From Sphingomonas cavernae (lineage in GTDB: Bacteria; Pseudomonadota; Alphaproteobacteria; Sphingomonadales; Sphingomonadaceae): a stretch of DNA of 64,000 bases. Location: assembly GCF_003590775.1 (NCBI RefSeq), contig NZ_QYUM01000003.1, forward strand, positions 126,501-190,500, in the 5' to 3' direction. Shown here one piece after another: positions 36,235-44,398 of this stretch; position 1 is the stretch's first letter, and every line of letters starts with the position of its first letter. The notes below the pieces were generated by a model. It ran no database searches. It was not told the DNA's origin and worked only from the letters and a program-made list of their open reading frames with translations. A program made the translations under genes and the position numbers.

Positions 36235-37079
36235 GCAGACGCCAGTTTCGCGGGCACCAGTTAGGCTACACAAACTCGACGCGTTGACCCTCAACATTGC
36301 CATCGGCAATGTCGTTTCGCACGCTAAAGATTTTTCGGCGCTTCTGGAGCCGACGGGCGCCAGGTTTGCGCCGCTTTGCGATTTGATGTCGGGCTTCGCT
36401 TGGGGCGAGATCGCGCGGGTTCATGCCCAGAGCTGTCGGTGGACAGAGGCGCGCAGCGCCGTGTTATGCTGCAGATCAGCGCGCTTTGGGCTGCTGGGGG
36501 CCAGAAGGAAGCCGGATCGCTCCTCGGACATGAAAGCGCGCAGCGAATCCGCCGCCGACGCGTCGAGCATGCACGGCGGCGCTGTTGGCGCGTTCGTCCT
36601 GATGACCAGTCCGACGCTGGTCGCGAAGTGCGGTTGCCGGCGCTTGACGCCGCCGAGAAGGCTCTCGGTCAGCGCCTCTGGTCGTGCCGCCGTTGTGCAA
36701 GGTAGCGCTCTACGAGATCAATAATTGTCGGCTCATTCCACGCGCTTGTAAATCCAGCGATGCCGCCCTGAGCGGTTACCGAAACAACTCCGGGCATACG
36801 GCGTGTGCAAACATTGAGAAGGCAATTGTGGACGATGTCATGGGGCTTTCCGGGGATGAGATGCTCCCCAATGGCCCGTTCTTTAAGATTATCGTCCGTT
36901 TCCTGTAAATTCGTCTGCTTTTTGTTTAAATGTCATTAAATGTAAAATCATATGTTGAAATATTCATTTCAATACTTGCTTGGCATAGTCATGTTCAATT
37001 CCGTTTTTACGTGAACGTTTTGTGCTGATTGTTTTCAGCGAGTTGAATATCGTAACAAATACATTGCCGAGAAATTTCG
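36235..37079. other. Long stretch without a clear gene
   Basis: At 36421-36710 the minus strand has a frame with strong G/C third-position preference (LTESLLGGVKRRQPHFATS, LDASAADSLRAFMSEERSG) but no start codon at its head, suggesting a decayed gene. A small frame at 36669-36797 overlaps it. From 36900 to 37075 the DNA is AT-rich and looks like a promoter region for the protease at 37080. Confidence 0.4.
36669..36797 (-). CDS. Possible small protein, 42 residues
   Basis: MPGVVSVTAQGGIAGFTSAW continuing NEPTIIDLVERYLAQRRHDQRR. It has a sensible helix at the end, but I do not recognise it and there is no clear ribosome site. It may be the head of the decayed minus-strand gene that follows in another frame. 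Confidence 0.25.
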   Translation of the reverse strand: MPGVVSVTAQGGIAGFTSAWNEPTIIDLVERYLAQRRHDQRR

Positions 37080-37907
37080 ATGTGTGATTCATTGTTTGGC
37101 GTGGACGTGTCGTCCGCGGTGCGAACTGCTGCGTGTGGACTCAAGGCTTTGTACGCTGCGCATAGTCGTTCTATCTCGCGATTCAGTGCGGTAGCGGCGG
37201 TCCTTGCCGCAACCGTTGCTTATGGCGGGCTTGAAAGTGCGAGGGCCGATCAAGGGGTGGCGCGCGCGCGTGGCACGCCGCGCGCTGATGCACCCGTCGC
37301 AGGCGAGCGCCGTGACCCGTCGCGGCTCGACTCGCCCCCGATATTTGGGTGGGCAACGCTTGAAATCCGCTCCACGCCGCTCGACGCGCGATGGCGCGGG
37401 GCAAGCGTTGAACGGCTGGGGCGCGGGCCGTGGAGTCAAGTGCTGGATCAGGCGCGCATGCTTGGTCGCGATCAGCAGATCGCTCTGGTGAACAGCTGGG
37501 TAAATCACCGGGTTGCCTACGTTGATGAGGCTTCCCGGCGCGGCGATCACTGGTCACTTCCGAGCGAAACGCTGCTGCGCGGGCGCGGCGATTGTGAGGA
37601 TTACGCACTCGCCAAGCGCGCCATGCTGCTTGCCTTGGGCGTGGATGCGCGATCACTGTTCCTAGTAGTTGTACGTGATCTCGTCCGCAGAAGGGACCAT
37701 GCGATCCTTGTTGTCCCTGGTGACCGGGGCGCGGTGATTCTCGACAATGCGAGCAACAGGATTCTATCGGCGACAGATGCCGCAGGCTACAGGCCGATCT
37801 TCAGTTTCGCTGACACTCGAAAGTGGATTCACGGCAAACCGGCCGAACGAAGCACTCCCCTCGCAGCCCGTCAGTCTTTGTCGTTGCCATCCGCAGCGCG
37901 AGACTGA
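37080..37907 (+). CDS. Bacterial transglutaminase-like cysteine protease (BTLCP, LapG-like)
   Basis: A 275-residue exported protease. N-terminal hydrophobic segment about residues 35-56 (FSAVAAVLAATVAYGG then SARA) as signal or anchor. The catalytic triad is Cys172 in GDCEDYALAKR, His207 in DHAILVV and Asp222 in LDNASN. The best-known member, LapG, clips the N-terminus of the surface adhesin LapA in the periplasm under cyclic-di-GMP control. No LapD or LapA gene is in view; the large TpsA upstream is not a LapA-type substrate, so its target is open. Confidence 0.85.
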   Translation: MCDSLFGVDVSSAVRTAACGLKALYAAHSRSISRFSAVAAVLAATVAYGGLESARADQGVARARGTPRADAPVAGERRDPSRLDSPPIFGWATLEIRSTPLDARWRGASVERLGRGPWSQVLDQARMLGRDQQIALVNSWVNHRVAYVDEASRRGDHWSLPSETLLRGRGDCEDYALAKRAMLLALGVDARSLFLVVVRDLVRRRDHAILVVPGDRGAVILDNASNRILSATDAAGYRPIFSFADTRKWIHGKPAERSTPLAARQSLSLPSAARD

Positions 37908-37912
37908 CCGAC

Positions 37913-38209
37913 ATGATATCAAGTTTGCGCGATCAGCCCGGCGTGAGCGATCAAGGCGTCACTGTGTTCTGCCGCAAGGTTGCCGGAGGCGGGCACGAGA
38001 ACGAAGGCCTGACGTGCGAAGGGCGGGCAGGCGCTGTGGTCGATTTTCGTCCTCGTCATGTCGATCCGGGCAGATGTTCATCTCTCCGGGATGGCGACGT
38101 CATGGTCAATGTCGGTCGCTGCGACCCGACCGGTTTGCTCGAGTGGGCGGGCGCGTTTCGGTCGGGATTTTACGTTTTTTTTCTCGGGGGATCTTCCAAC
38201 TCGTTCTAG
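37913..38209 (+). CDS. Possible hypothetical protein, 98 residues
   Basis: A frame starting MISSLRDQPGVSDQGVTVFC, with a Cys/Gly-containing middle and a Phe-rich end (FYVFFLGGSSNSF). There is no good ribosome site and no family is recognised. It fills the gap between the protease and the SRPBCC gene. Confidence 0.25.
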   Translation: MISSLRDQPGVSDQGVTVFCRKVAGGGHENEGLTCEGRAGAVVDFRPRHVDPGRCSSLRDGDVMVNVGRCDPTGLLEWAGAFRSGFYVFFLGGSSNSF

Positions 38210-38331
38210 CCTAACGGGGCAGTGGCGAAGTGCGACCAGAGATCCGTTTGCATGGATGGGGGCATATCCCCGCCGGCCAAGGCACTGCTCAAATGTTGCC
38301 GATACCCTGCGTGCGGGAGGTGAAACAAAAG

Positions 38332-38745
38332 ATGGATATTGTCGTGGCCAAACGGATTGGTGCGGCGCTTGAGTCAGTGGCAAATGTGATGTTCGATCCG
38401 CGGCGGGAGCCGGAGTGGATCGGCGGCGTCCGTAGTGTTCAGTTGCTGACCGGCGACCCGCATGCGTCGCGCGCGCGCGTCAAGCGGCACGGAAGCTTAT
38501 TGGGATTCCGCTTTAGCTGGGTGACAGAACTCGTCGATTACACGCCCGGTAGCGAGATGCGCATGGCGATCATTCGCGGGCCAATGCAAGGGGAGGTTAT
38601 CTACCGCGTTGCGCGCGATGGTGAGCAGTGCCTGGCACTGATCCGTAGCGTCGGGCGGATGTCTGCGGAGTTACCGGGCGCACAATGGCTGGTCCGTCGG
38701 TCGGTGCGCCGCGATCTGAGCCGTCTCGCAAGGATAGTGGCGTGA
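38332..38745 (+). CDS. SRPBCC-fold (polyketide cyclase/START-like) protein
   Basis: A 137-residue single-domain protein: FDPRREPEWIGGVRSVQLL, RARVKRHGSLLGFRFSWVTE and the typical final helix (RRSVRRDLSRLARIV). The fold binds hydrophobic ligands and the family is too broad to name a function. GGGAGG at 38315-38320 supports ATG 38332, although the spacing is a little long. Confidence 0.7.
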   Translation: MDIVVAKRIGAALESVANVMFDPRREPEWIGGVRSVQLLTGDPHASRARVKRHGSLLGFRFSWVTELVDYTPGSEMRMAIIRGPMQGEVIYRVARDGEQCLALIRSVGRMSAELPGAQWLVRRSVRRDLSRLARIVA

Positions 38746-39010
38746 CCGCTTCGTGCGGTCCTCGGCGCGTTCGCATCCGAATGCCAGCCGGATACCTCGC
38801 GATGGCATTGCAACAAGATTACGAGAGTAAAAATTCTCAAGGAAGAATACATCGATGCTTTCAGAGCGATAGGACAATATTTTTAAATATGAGAGCAAGC
38901 AAATGAGCGGAGAATGGAATCCTTCTGCGCAATAAAGGCTATAAATTTATTATATGTTTTTTTAATGCAGTCACTATTTTGGTATTACGCTTTAGTGGAA
39001 AATGGTGTAA

Positions 39011-39447
39011 TACATTCCGGTCGGTAGCCCGGCAGTCGGAGAAATCACTGACGTTCGCAACAAGAGCATGTGGGGCAAATCCGGCCACGTTGGCGCCCGC
39101 ATTCTCTATGCAACGGTCAATGGCCGCCAGATTCGAATGACCGGCGCATTTGACGACAAAGGCGTCGCGGGTGGCGTCGGCGCGGTGGCCGTCTCGGCGA
39201 TCGTCTTCCTGCCCCTGGGTTCTTCATGACCGGTACGAGCGCGCGGTTGCCGATCGGCACCGCGGTGAAAGGCTTTGTAGACGAAGACGTTCAGCTTGCA
39301 ATTGCCGCCGCGAACCCCGAACCGCTCGTCGTTGGCGGTGCCGCTGCGCCGATCGCGGTGCCCGCACCCGTTTCAGTTCCAGCTGCGGCTCCAACTGCTG
39401 GTGCGGCTTCGACGCCTGCTGCGGCTCCTGCCCCAGCAACGAAGTAA
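39011..39447 (+). pseudogene. Decayed conserved hypothetical protein
   Basis: The frame reads YIPVGSPAVGEITDVRNKSM then WGKSGHVGARILYATVNGRQIRMTG; a frame change near 39222-39228 joins FFMTGTSARLPIGTAVKGFV. The end is a Pro/Ala-rich tail. The parent family is an exported protein with IPRGTPAVGEV-type text. An in-frame stop at 39008-39010 removes the N-terminus and signal peptide, so it is a remnant. Confidence 0.6.
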
Positions 39448-39455
39448 TAAGACAT

Positions 39456-39500
39456 AGCCGGGCCGCAGCGACGCGGTCCGGCTAATTCTTCTCATTTTTA
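39456..39500 (+). terminator. Rho-independent terminator
   Basis: AGCCGGGCCGC pairs with GCGGTCCGGCT (one G-T wobble) around a 6-base loop at 39456-39483, followed by AATTCTTCTCATTTTT. It sits 9 bases after the stop of the decayed gene. Confidence 0.75.
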
Positions 39501-40086
39501 GGTAACGTCGAGGCGTCTATCACGTCGCGAGCTGTCGTCCGTGACGGGGAAAGAGATTGGCGTCATTCGCCGCCATGTCGGTCATTCGGAGCGCTTGCGC
39601 CGCTGCTGCAAAGCTTTCGTACATTCAGGGGCGGCGAGCCACCGCTCAACTGTGGAAGCGGACATTGGCGGGAGCTGCCAGGCCGGCGTTGCTGGGCCAT
39701 CGCGCCGAACCAGCGTGCCCTGAGCTTGGGGTTCAGAAATTGATCCGCGGCGACAGGAAAAACGCGAAACATCAGCTTATTAGGAAGCTACCAAATCATG
39801 GATCGACTGCGTTGGTGAATGCAACCGGCGGCGCTCTGCACCAAACGGCCGAAACTTCATCCATATCGGAGAGGGTTCGTATTGCGGCTGGCACAATCGC
39901 CGCCATGTCGCCCGGCAGTTGAATGGAGTATTTCATGTTACCACCCCGACGCCAGAGTTTCAGTAGCGAGCAGGACGTGCAGTTGAGGCGTGCGCAGTTT
40001 CACATTGAGTCTGCTCACGCCATCCTCGAGCGACTTGCCGGCGAGCGCGAAGCGCGCCGATTGGCGCTTCTTCTGCGCTGGAGGGA
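39501..40086. other. Intergenic stretch, nothing recognised
   Basis: I see no gene here. It includes a GTGGAAGCGGACATTGGCGG segment (about 39652-39671) of a kind found in sphingomonad intergenic repeats. The radC-like gene ends at the right border. Confidence 0.4.
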
Positions 40087-40713
40087 CTAGAAGACGCCAT
40101 CGGCGCGCATGCTGTGCCAACGACCGCGAGCGACAATCACATGGTCGACCAAGGTTACACCCAGCCCTTCGACAACGCGGGCAATGCGGTTCGTGATAGC
40201 CTTGTCTGCAAGGCTTGGCGTCGGATCACCCGAGGGGTGATTGTGCGCCAGGAGGATAGCCCGTGCATTGGCATTAAGAATGTGACGCACGACCTCGCGC
40301 GGCGCGATCGCGGTTGCGTCGACTGTGCCGGTGCTCAGGCACAGGTCACGGATCAGCTCGTTCTGGTCGTTGAGGAGGAGGAGGAGAACGGTCTCAACCG
40401 GCGCATGGCCAAGACGTGCCTGAGCGTAATCGGCCACGGCCCGGTCGTTTGACATGACCGGCCCTTCATCGAGACGTGCGTGCAGGACATTGAGCATCAC
40501 AGTCCGCGTCATCGCGATAAGCGCGATCGCACGCGCATCACTAATGATCTGCTTATGGGCGGTGCCGTCGGCGGCAATCAACCGGCCGAGCGAGCCGAAC
40601 TCGTCTATAAGACTGGACGACCACTCATGGGCGTTCGACGGATCGAGGATTTCGAGAAGTTGCTCCAGGATATGTCTGTCCCATGCGCGCGGATCCGCAT
40701 CCGATGACGCCAG
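40087..40713 (-). CDS. radC: RadC/JAB-domain protein, start unclear
   Basis: The JAMM metal motif HNHPSGDPTPS is clear, with the upstream helical part (HILEQLLEIL, SLIDEFGSLGRLIA). RadC-like proteins are frequent in accessory DNA; their biochemical role is unsettled. The conserved text begins at about 40710, but no ATG, GTG or TTG lies in frame near it, and the same DNA also encodes the end of the membrane protein from 41096. A lost start, an unusual start or a small indel could explain this. Confidence 0.75.
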   Translation of the reverse strand: MASSDADPRAWDRHILEQLLEILDPSNAHEWSSSLIDEFGSLGRLIAADGTAHKQIISDARAIALIAMTRTVMLNVLHARLDEGPVMSNDRAVADYAQARLGHAPVETVLLLLLNDQNELIRDLCLSTGTVDATAIAPREVVRHILNANARAILLAHNHPSGDPTPSLADKAITNRIARVVEGLGVTLVDHVIVARGRWHSMRADGVF

Positions 40714-41096
40714 CTGCCGAGTGCCAGCAACAGTAGCTGAGGATAGCTCCAGCCAGCTATCATGATCGCATAGGCTCGGCGGATAAGGTCGGGATTGGCG
40801 AACTTCACCAGATGGGCCAGGATGATGACAATCTGCATCCCCGCCACGAGAATGGGCCAGAAGCGATCGGCCCTGAGCGCGATCGCGATGACGGAGCCGA
40901 GCAGCGCCAGATCGATTGCGAGGACACCGATCGAAACCGAATAGAAGCGCCCGGCGGGGGGCAGGTTCACCAACGGCGTCGCAAGCCCCGCCACAAGGAA
41001 GGCAAACGCCATCATCCGTTCGGGAGCGCCGCCACGCCACAGGCCATAGGTGCAGCAGGCGGCGAAGACGGCCCAGAAGACATATGGCGGAAACAT
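40605..41096 (-). CDS. Four-helix membrane protein of unknown function
   Basis: A 163-residue frame with hydrophobic segments MFPPYVFWAVFAACCTYGLW, MAFAFLVAGLATPL, LAIDLALLGSVIAIAL and WPILVAGMQIVIILAHLV. This is a protein I have seen in sphingomonad accessory islands. The last about 35 residues after RHRMRIRAHG overlap the conserved part of radC in another frame, so the natural C-terminus may be shorter and the two genes may have been joined by a small deletion. Confidence 0.65.
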   Translation of the reverse strand: MFPPYVFWAVFAACCTYGLWRGGAPERMMAFAFLVAGLATPLVNLPPAGRFYSVSIGVLAIDLALLGSVIAIALRADRFWPILVAGMQIVIILAHLVKFANPDLIRRAYAIMIAGWSYPQLLLLALGSWRHRMRIRAHGTDISWSNFSKSSIRRTPMSGRPVL

Positions 41097-41143
41097 GGCC
41101 CAACCGGAACATGCGCGACACTTCCGGTCAAGCCATGTTCACA

Positions 41144-41488
41144 TCAGGCCACGGCCGCGAGGCTGGCCCGGCCCGTGGGTTCGATGTCGGGGCATCCGCC
41201 GCTGTCGCCCCATGCGACAACGCCGAGCCCGATATCGGCGGGCAGCACGCTCAACGCCCTGTGCGCCGCGATGAATGATTGGCGTGCCTCGACGGCAAGC
41301 GCAGTTCCCCTGCACAAATGCGCGATGGCGTCGACTCCGGTCCCAAGTGGCAGATTGGCTGTCGCGCGTGCCTCGAGCGCTGTGGCGAGGCAGCGAGCTG
41401 CACGGATTGCGGCCTGATCCTGCGCGTGTTCGGCAGGCAGGAAGGTTGCGCGGACCGCGTCAGCGGCCGCACGGCGTTGCTTGAGCAT
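41144..41488 (-). CDS. Hypothetical protein, 114 residues
   Basis: An Ala-rich helical protein (RRAAADAVRATFLPAEHAQD, LEARATANLPLGTGVDAIA) with GAGGGAGA six bases before ATG 41488. No motif recognised. It lies between the LuxR-type regulator and the membrane protein, all on one strand, and probably shares their transcript. Confidence 0.65.
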   Translation of the reverse strand: MLKQRRAAADAVRATFLPAEHAQDQAAIRAARCLATALEARATANLPLGTGVDAIAHLCRGTALAVEARQSFIAAHRALSVLPADIGLGVVAWGDSGGCPDIEPTGRASLAAVA

Positions 41489-41544
41489 ATGAGTCTCCCT
41501 CTGGCGCAGTCATGCGTTGCGCCATCTGCTTGAAAGGCGGTGTG

Positions 41545-42096
41545 TCAGTTGGTCCTGGAGACCATCCCCAGGAGGGTGCGCTGAAGCGATTCCGTGACGG
41601 CGAGCGCCAGAAACAGTGCAAAAACGAGCGCGAGTGCGCTGCCGCCGATCCACATAAGCCGTTCGACGTTGGTCAGATCATTGCGCTGCCTCCCACTATC
41701 GGAGCGCAGTCGGCCAGGCCAGGTCCACTGGCTTGTCCGATCGAGTTCGCCCGTTCGGTAGACTGGCGGGGCGGCACTGTCGCGGACGCGGCTCTCGTCG
41801 ACGCACTCCATCGGTTGCGATGGGGTAAGCATGGCTTCTTCTCCGTCGCCGGCAAGGCCTTCCGATTCGCATACGAAATGTTCGTATGCCGCGTCGGTCT
41901 CATATTCGGCGAGCAGCCGGGCGGCCTCGATGCGCGTGTGGACGCCAAGCGTGCGGATCGATCGCTCGATGCGCTTGTCGACGGAAAACGGTGACAGGCC
42001 AAGCGCCAGCGCGATCTCCTTGGAGTTCTTGTGCGCGAACACGAGTCTCAGAGCTTCGCGCTGGGGTTCGGTGAGGAGAGCGACACGTTCCTTCAT
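41545..42096 (-). CDS. LuxR-type HTH regulator with C-terminal membrane helix
   Basis: About 183 residues. The HTH is at the very N-terminus (LTEPQREALRLVFAHKNSKEI, ALGLSPFSVDKRIERSIRTLGV), and a single transmembrane helix is near the C-terminus (IGGSALALVFALFLALAV). There is no receiver domain, so the signal input is unknown; a membrane-tethered DNA-binding protein is implied. ATG 42096 gives the usual MKERVALLTEPQ beginning. It is first in the minus-strand group ending with radC. Confidence 0.75.
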   Translation of the reverse strand: MKERVALLTEPQREALRLVFAHKNSKEIALALGLSPFSVDKRIERSIRTLGVHTRIEAARLLAEYETDAAYEHFVCESEGLAGDGEEAMLTPSQPMECVDESRVRDSAAPPVYRTGELDRTSQWTWPGRLRSDSGRQRNDLTNVERLMWIGGSALALVFALFLALAVTESLQRTLLGMVSRTN

Positions 42097-42362
42097 GACG
42101 TGATCATGCGCGCGCAAGAATTGCGTGCAATTGGCCATCCGGTGGATAGCCTCAAAGCATTGCAACCAGCATCGCCCGTTCCCATTCGGCCGTTCCCCGT
42201 CCGCGGAGGACTTTCTTACACCGATACGATATCGAAAGGATCCGGGGAGGTCGAATGTCGAGCACGTAATTCGAGAACGGCGGTTTCGCGGCGTTGTCGT
42301 CAACGGCACCGAGTTGCGTGCGCCCCCTTTCCCCCTGCGCGACTTCAGATTACAGGCACCGA

Positions 42363-42722
42363 ATGATCATGCTTCTCCTTGCCGCGGCGCTCACCGGTTG
42401 CATCGCGACCGACGGCGACTCCATTCGCTGCGGTGGCGAGCGCATTCGCCTGCTGGCTATCGACGCGCCGGAGATGGGCGCGTGCCCGCCGCAGCGGCAC
42501 TGCGCACCGGGCGATCCGATCGCGAGCCGCGACAATCTGCGCCGGCTGATTGCGCGCAAGGACCTCAGACTCGAGCGCGTCGGCCAGGATCGCTATCGGC
42601 GCACGCTCGCCGTCGTGCACGCGGGCGGGGTCAATCTGTCCTGCGCGCAGCTCCGCAGTGGGCATGCCGTGTATCGGCGCGATTGGGATGACGGCCTTAG
42701 AATTGCCAGGATGTGCCGATAG
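42363..42722 (+). CDS. Thermonuclease (SNase-like) family protein
   Basis: A 119-residue secreted nuclease-like domain: signal or lipoprotein-like MIMLLLAAALTGC, then DGDSIRCGGERIRLLAIDAPE and RYRRTLAVVHAGGVNLS. The Asp in IDAPE and the Arg in RYRRTL match catalytic positions of staphylococcal nuclease. The domain is short, so activity is uncertain. Divergent from the LuxR-type regulator. Confidence 0.8.
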   Translation: MIMLLLAAALTGCIATDGDSIRCGGERIRLLAIDAPEMGACPPQRHCAPGDPIASRDNLRRLIARKDLRLERVGQDRYRRTLAVVHAGGVNLSCAQLRSGHAVYRRDWDDGLRIARMCR

Positions 42723-42725
42723 CCC

Positions 42726-42923
42726 TCAGCACCGGCAGCTTGGACTCAGTTCTCCGTCACAGCAGCGTTTGCGACCGTTCGAGCAACCGCAAACGCCCCC
42801 ATGATGCGAGCAGCAGCCTGATTGCATTGCGGCTTGTGCGGACGCAAATGTGATCGAGCAATCGATCGGTGCCGCAGACCCGATGAGAAATGCGGCTGCC
42901 AAGCCGAGCGCTAATTTGACCAT
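42726..42923 (-). CDS. Small secreted Cys-rich protein
   Basis: A 65-residue protein with a signal peptide (MVKLALGLAAAFLIGSAAP) and a Cys-rich end, CCSHHGGVCGCSNGRKRCCDG. AAGGA is 5 bases before ATG 42923. Proteins with this CCSHHGGVCGC pattern occur widely in proteobacteria, and their role is unknown. Convergent with the thermonuclease. Confidence 0.65.
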   Translation of the reverse strand: MVKLALGLAAAFLIGSAAPIDCSITFASAQAAMQSGCCSHHGGVCGCSNGRKRCCDGELSPSCRC

Positions 42924-43018
42924 TGTCCTTTCCCCCAAAGCGTTCCGACTTTGCACTCATTTCGGCATCGAGTCGATCGGGCTGTCCTACACGCCTCGGT
43001 TGTTGTTACGCTCGCGCC

Positions 43019-43120
43019 ATGAAACGCGAAAAGGCCATCGCAATCGAGTATTGGATGCTCACGGCGCTTGTTACGGGATCGTTGATCTGGGGTGTCATTT
43101 CCGGTCTGCTAAATCTTTGA
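43019..43120 (+). CDS. Possible 33-residue membrane peptide
   Basis: MKREKAIAIEYWMLTALVTG continues into a short hydrophobic helix (SLIWGVISGLLNL). The start has no obvious ribosome site. Low confidence. Confidence 0.3.
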   Translation: MKREKAIAIEYWMLTALVTGSLIWGVISGLLNL

Positions 43121-43734
43121 GCCTCTCGAGCGGATTTGCGCGCTTAGGTGGCTGATCGCCCGTTCCATAGCGCAGCGGCTTTTTCTCGTTCGGGTCTGCT
43201 TGGGCCCTGAGCACCACATTCAAAGCACGCGACGGCGAAATGGACGGCATAGGTATATTCGTAGAAGCCGAGCTGGGTTGAACCGCAGAAAGGGCGGGCG
43301 CAAGCTGGTCGCCGCGTTGACGAGGGACGAAGCGCGCCTCGTCTGTCTTCACGCGTTTGTGCCGGGTAGCATCATGATCACCGATACTAACCGCATCCCA
43401 CCAATGCCGGAAGCCCGAGCGACTGCGGCCCGGCCGAGCGTCCGCAGTCTGACGCCCCGAATTTGCCGGCCTCAGGTGGTCGTTTCAGAACCGGCAGGGT
43501 TTGGCAAGCGAAGCTGGAATGGCGACGTCAGCGCTGCTTCGCGAGGTAGACCGTAAGCGCCCGAATCTCCGCCGTTCAGTGGGCGCTGGCCGCTGCCTGA
43601 AAATTGCCGTCCATTCAGGTTTGGATTTTTCGGATTTTCGGCCGGCCTCGACCTTTCGCTTCCGTGACGGAAAAGCTCGTTAGACGTAAGGCCGACGCAT
43701 GCGGTTCGATGTGATGATTGGAATCAGGGGCGCG
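43121..43734. other. Intergenic stretch with a dispersed repeat
   Basis: No convincing gene. A GTG-start minus-strand frame at 43095-43352 has acceptable composition but no support. The motif TGGGCGCTGGCCGCTG at 43580-43595 is identical to 10145-10160, marking an interspersed intergenic repeat. Confidence 0.4.
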
Positions 43735-44214
43735 TCAATTCGCCGCCCTGATAAGCGGAGAAGGGCGATTGACGAACGAGTTGAGCGCGAAACTGCTCTG
43801 GATATGGGCGACCCCGGGCAGTCTGGTGAGTTCGTCGAGAAAGGCGCGATAGTGATCGAGGTCGCGTACAACCGACCGCAGAAGATAGTCGGAACCGCCG
43901 GACATGAGGAAACCGCTCATGATTTCGGGCATGTCGATGACCCCCGCCTCGAAGGCGTCGAGCACCTCCCGTACCTGTCTTTCGAGCGTTACGGACACGA
44001 AGACGATCATCCCGCCCGCGAGCAGTTTTTCGTCGAGCCGCGCGAAGTAGCCACTGATGTAGCCGGCCTCCTCCAATTGACGGACGCGCCGGATCGTTGG
44101 TGTCAAGGAAAGGCCGATGTCTTCCGCCAGATCGCTCCAGGTGATGCGCCCGTCGATCGAAAGCTTTTTCAGGATCTTGAGATCGTAGGCGTCAAGCGTC
44201 GGCGTTGATGTCAA
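43735..44214 (-). CDS. Lrp/AsnC-family regulator
   Basis: About 159 residues: an N-terminal HTH (LDAYDLKILKKLSIDGRITW, GLSLTPTIRRVRQLEEAGYI) and a RAM ligand domain (VSVTLERQVREVLDAFE, SGGSDYLLRSVVRDLDHYRA). I use the TTG at 44214 with GGAG upstream, which gives the normal family length; an ATG at about 44262 would add a basic extension. Divergent from the indolepyruvate oxidoreductase, so it probably controls that gene in response to an amino acid. Confidence 0.88.
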   Translation of the reverse strand: MTSTPTLDAYDLKILKKLSIDGRITWSDLAEDIGLSLTPTIRRVRQLEEAGYISGYFARLDEKLLAGGMIVFVSVTLERQVREVLDAFEAGVIDMPEIMSGFLMSGGSDYLLRSVVRDLDHYRAFLDELTRLPGVAHIQSSFALNSFVNRPSPLIRAAN

Positions 44215-44272
44215 ATTCCGTCTCCGATGCTGTTTCTTGGCAATGCGACTCCTACTACGCATTTCAATAATG

Positions 44273-44312
44273 ATGAGCAATATCTCCATTATATGAGCAA
44301 TGCATAGCAAAT
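44273..44312. promoter_or_regulatory. Phased repeats in the Lrp/oxidoreductase promoter region
   Basis: ATGAGCAAT occurs at 44273-44281 and 44293-44301, exactly 20 bases apart, followed by ATAGCAAAT at 44304-44312. Two-turn spacing of like half-sites in an AT-rich divergent promoter is what Lrp-type regulators often bind. Confidence 0.45.
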
Positions 44313-44398
44313 TTCACTAATATGTTTTGAAAACAAGGCTGAGATTGGCGGCCTTTCCTACGGCGTCTCGCCTATCCTTCGCGCGGGAGGAGTTTGCG

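Noticed and set aside
40087-41121. Single 344-residue protein covering RadC and upstream DNA
   Set aside because: The upstream part is out of frame with the conserved membrane protein and has no recognisable content; only the RadC part is real.
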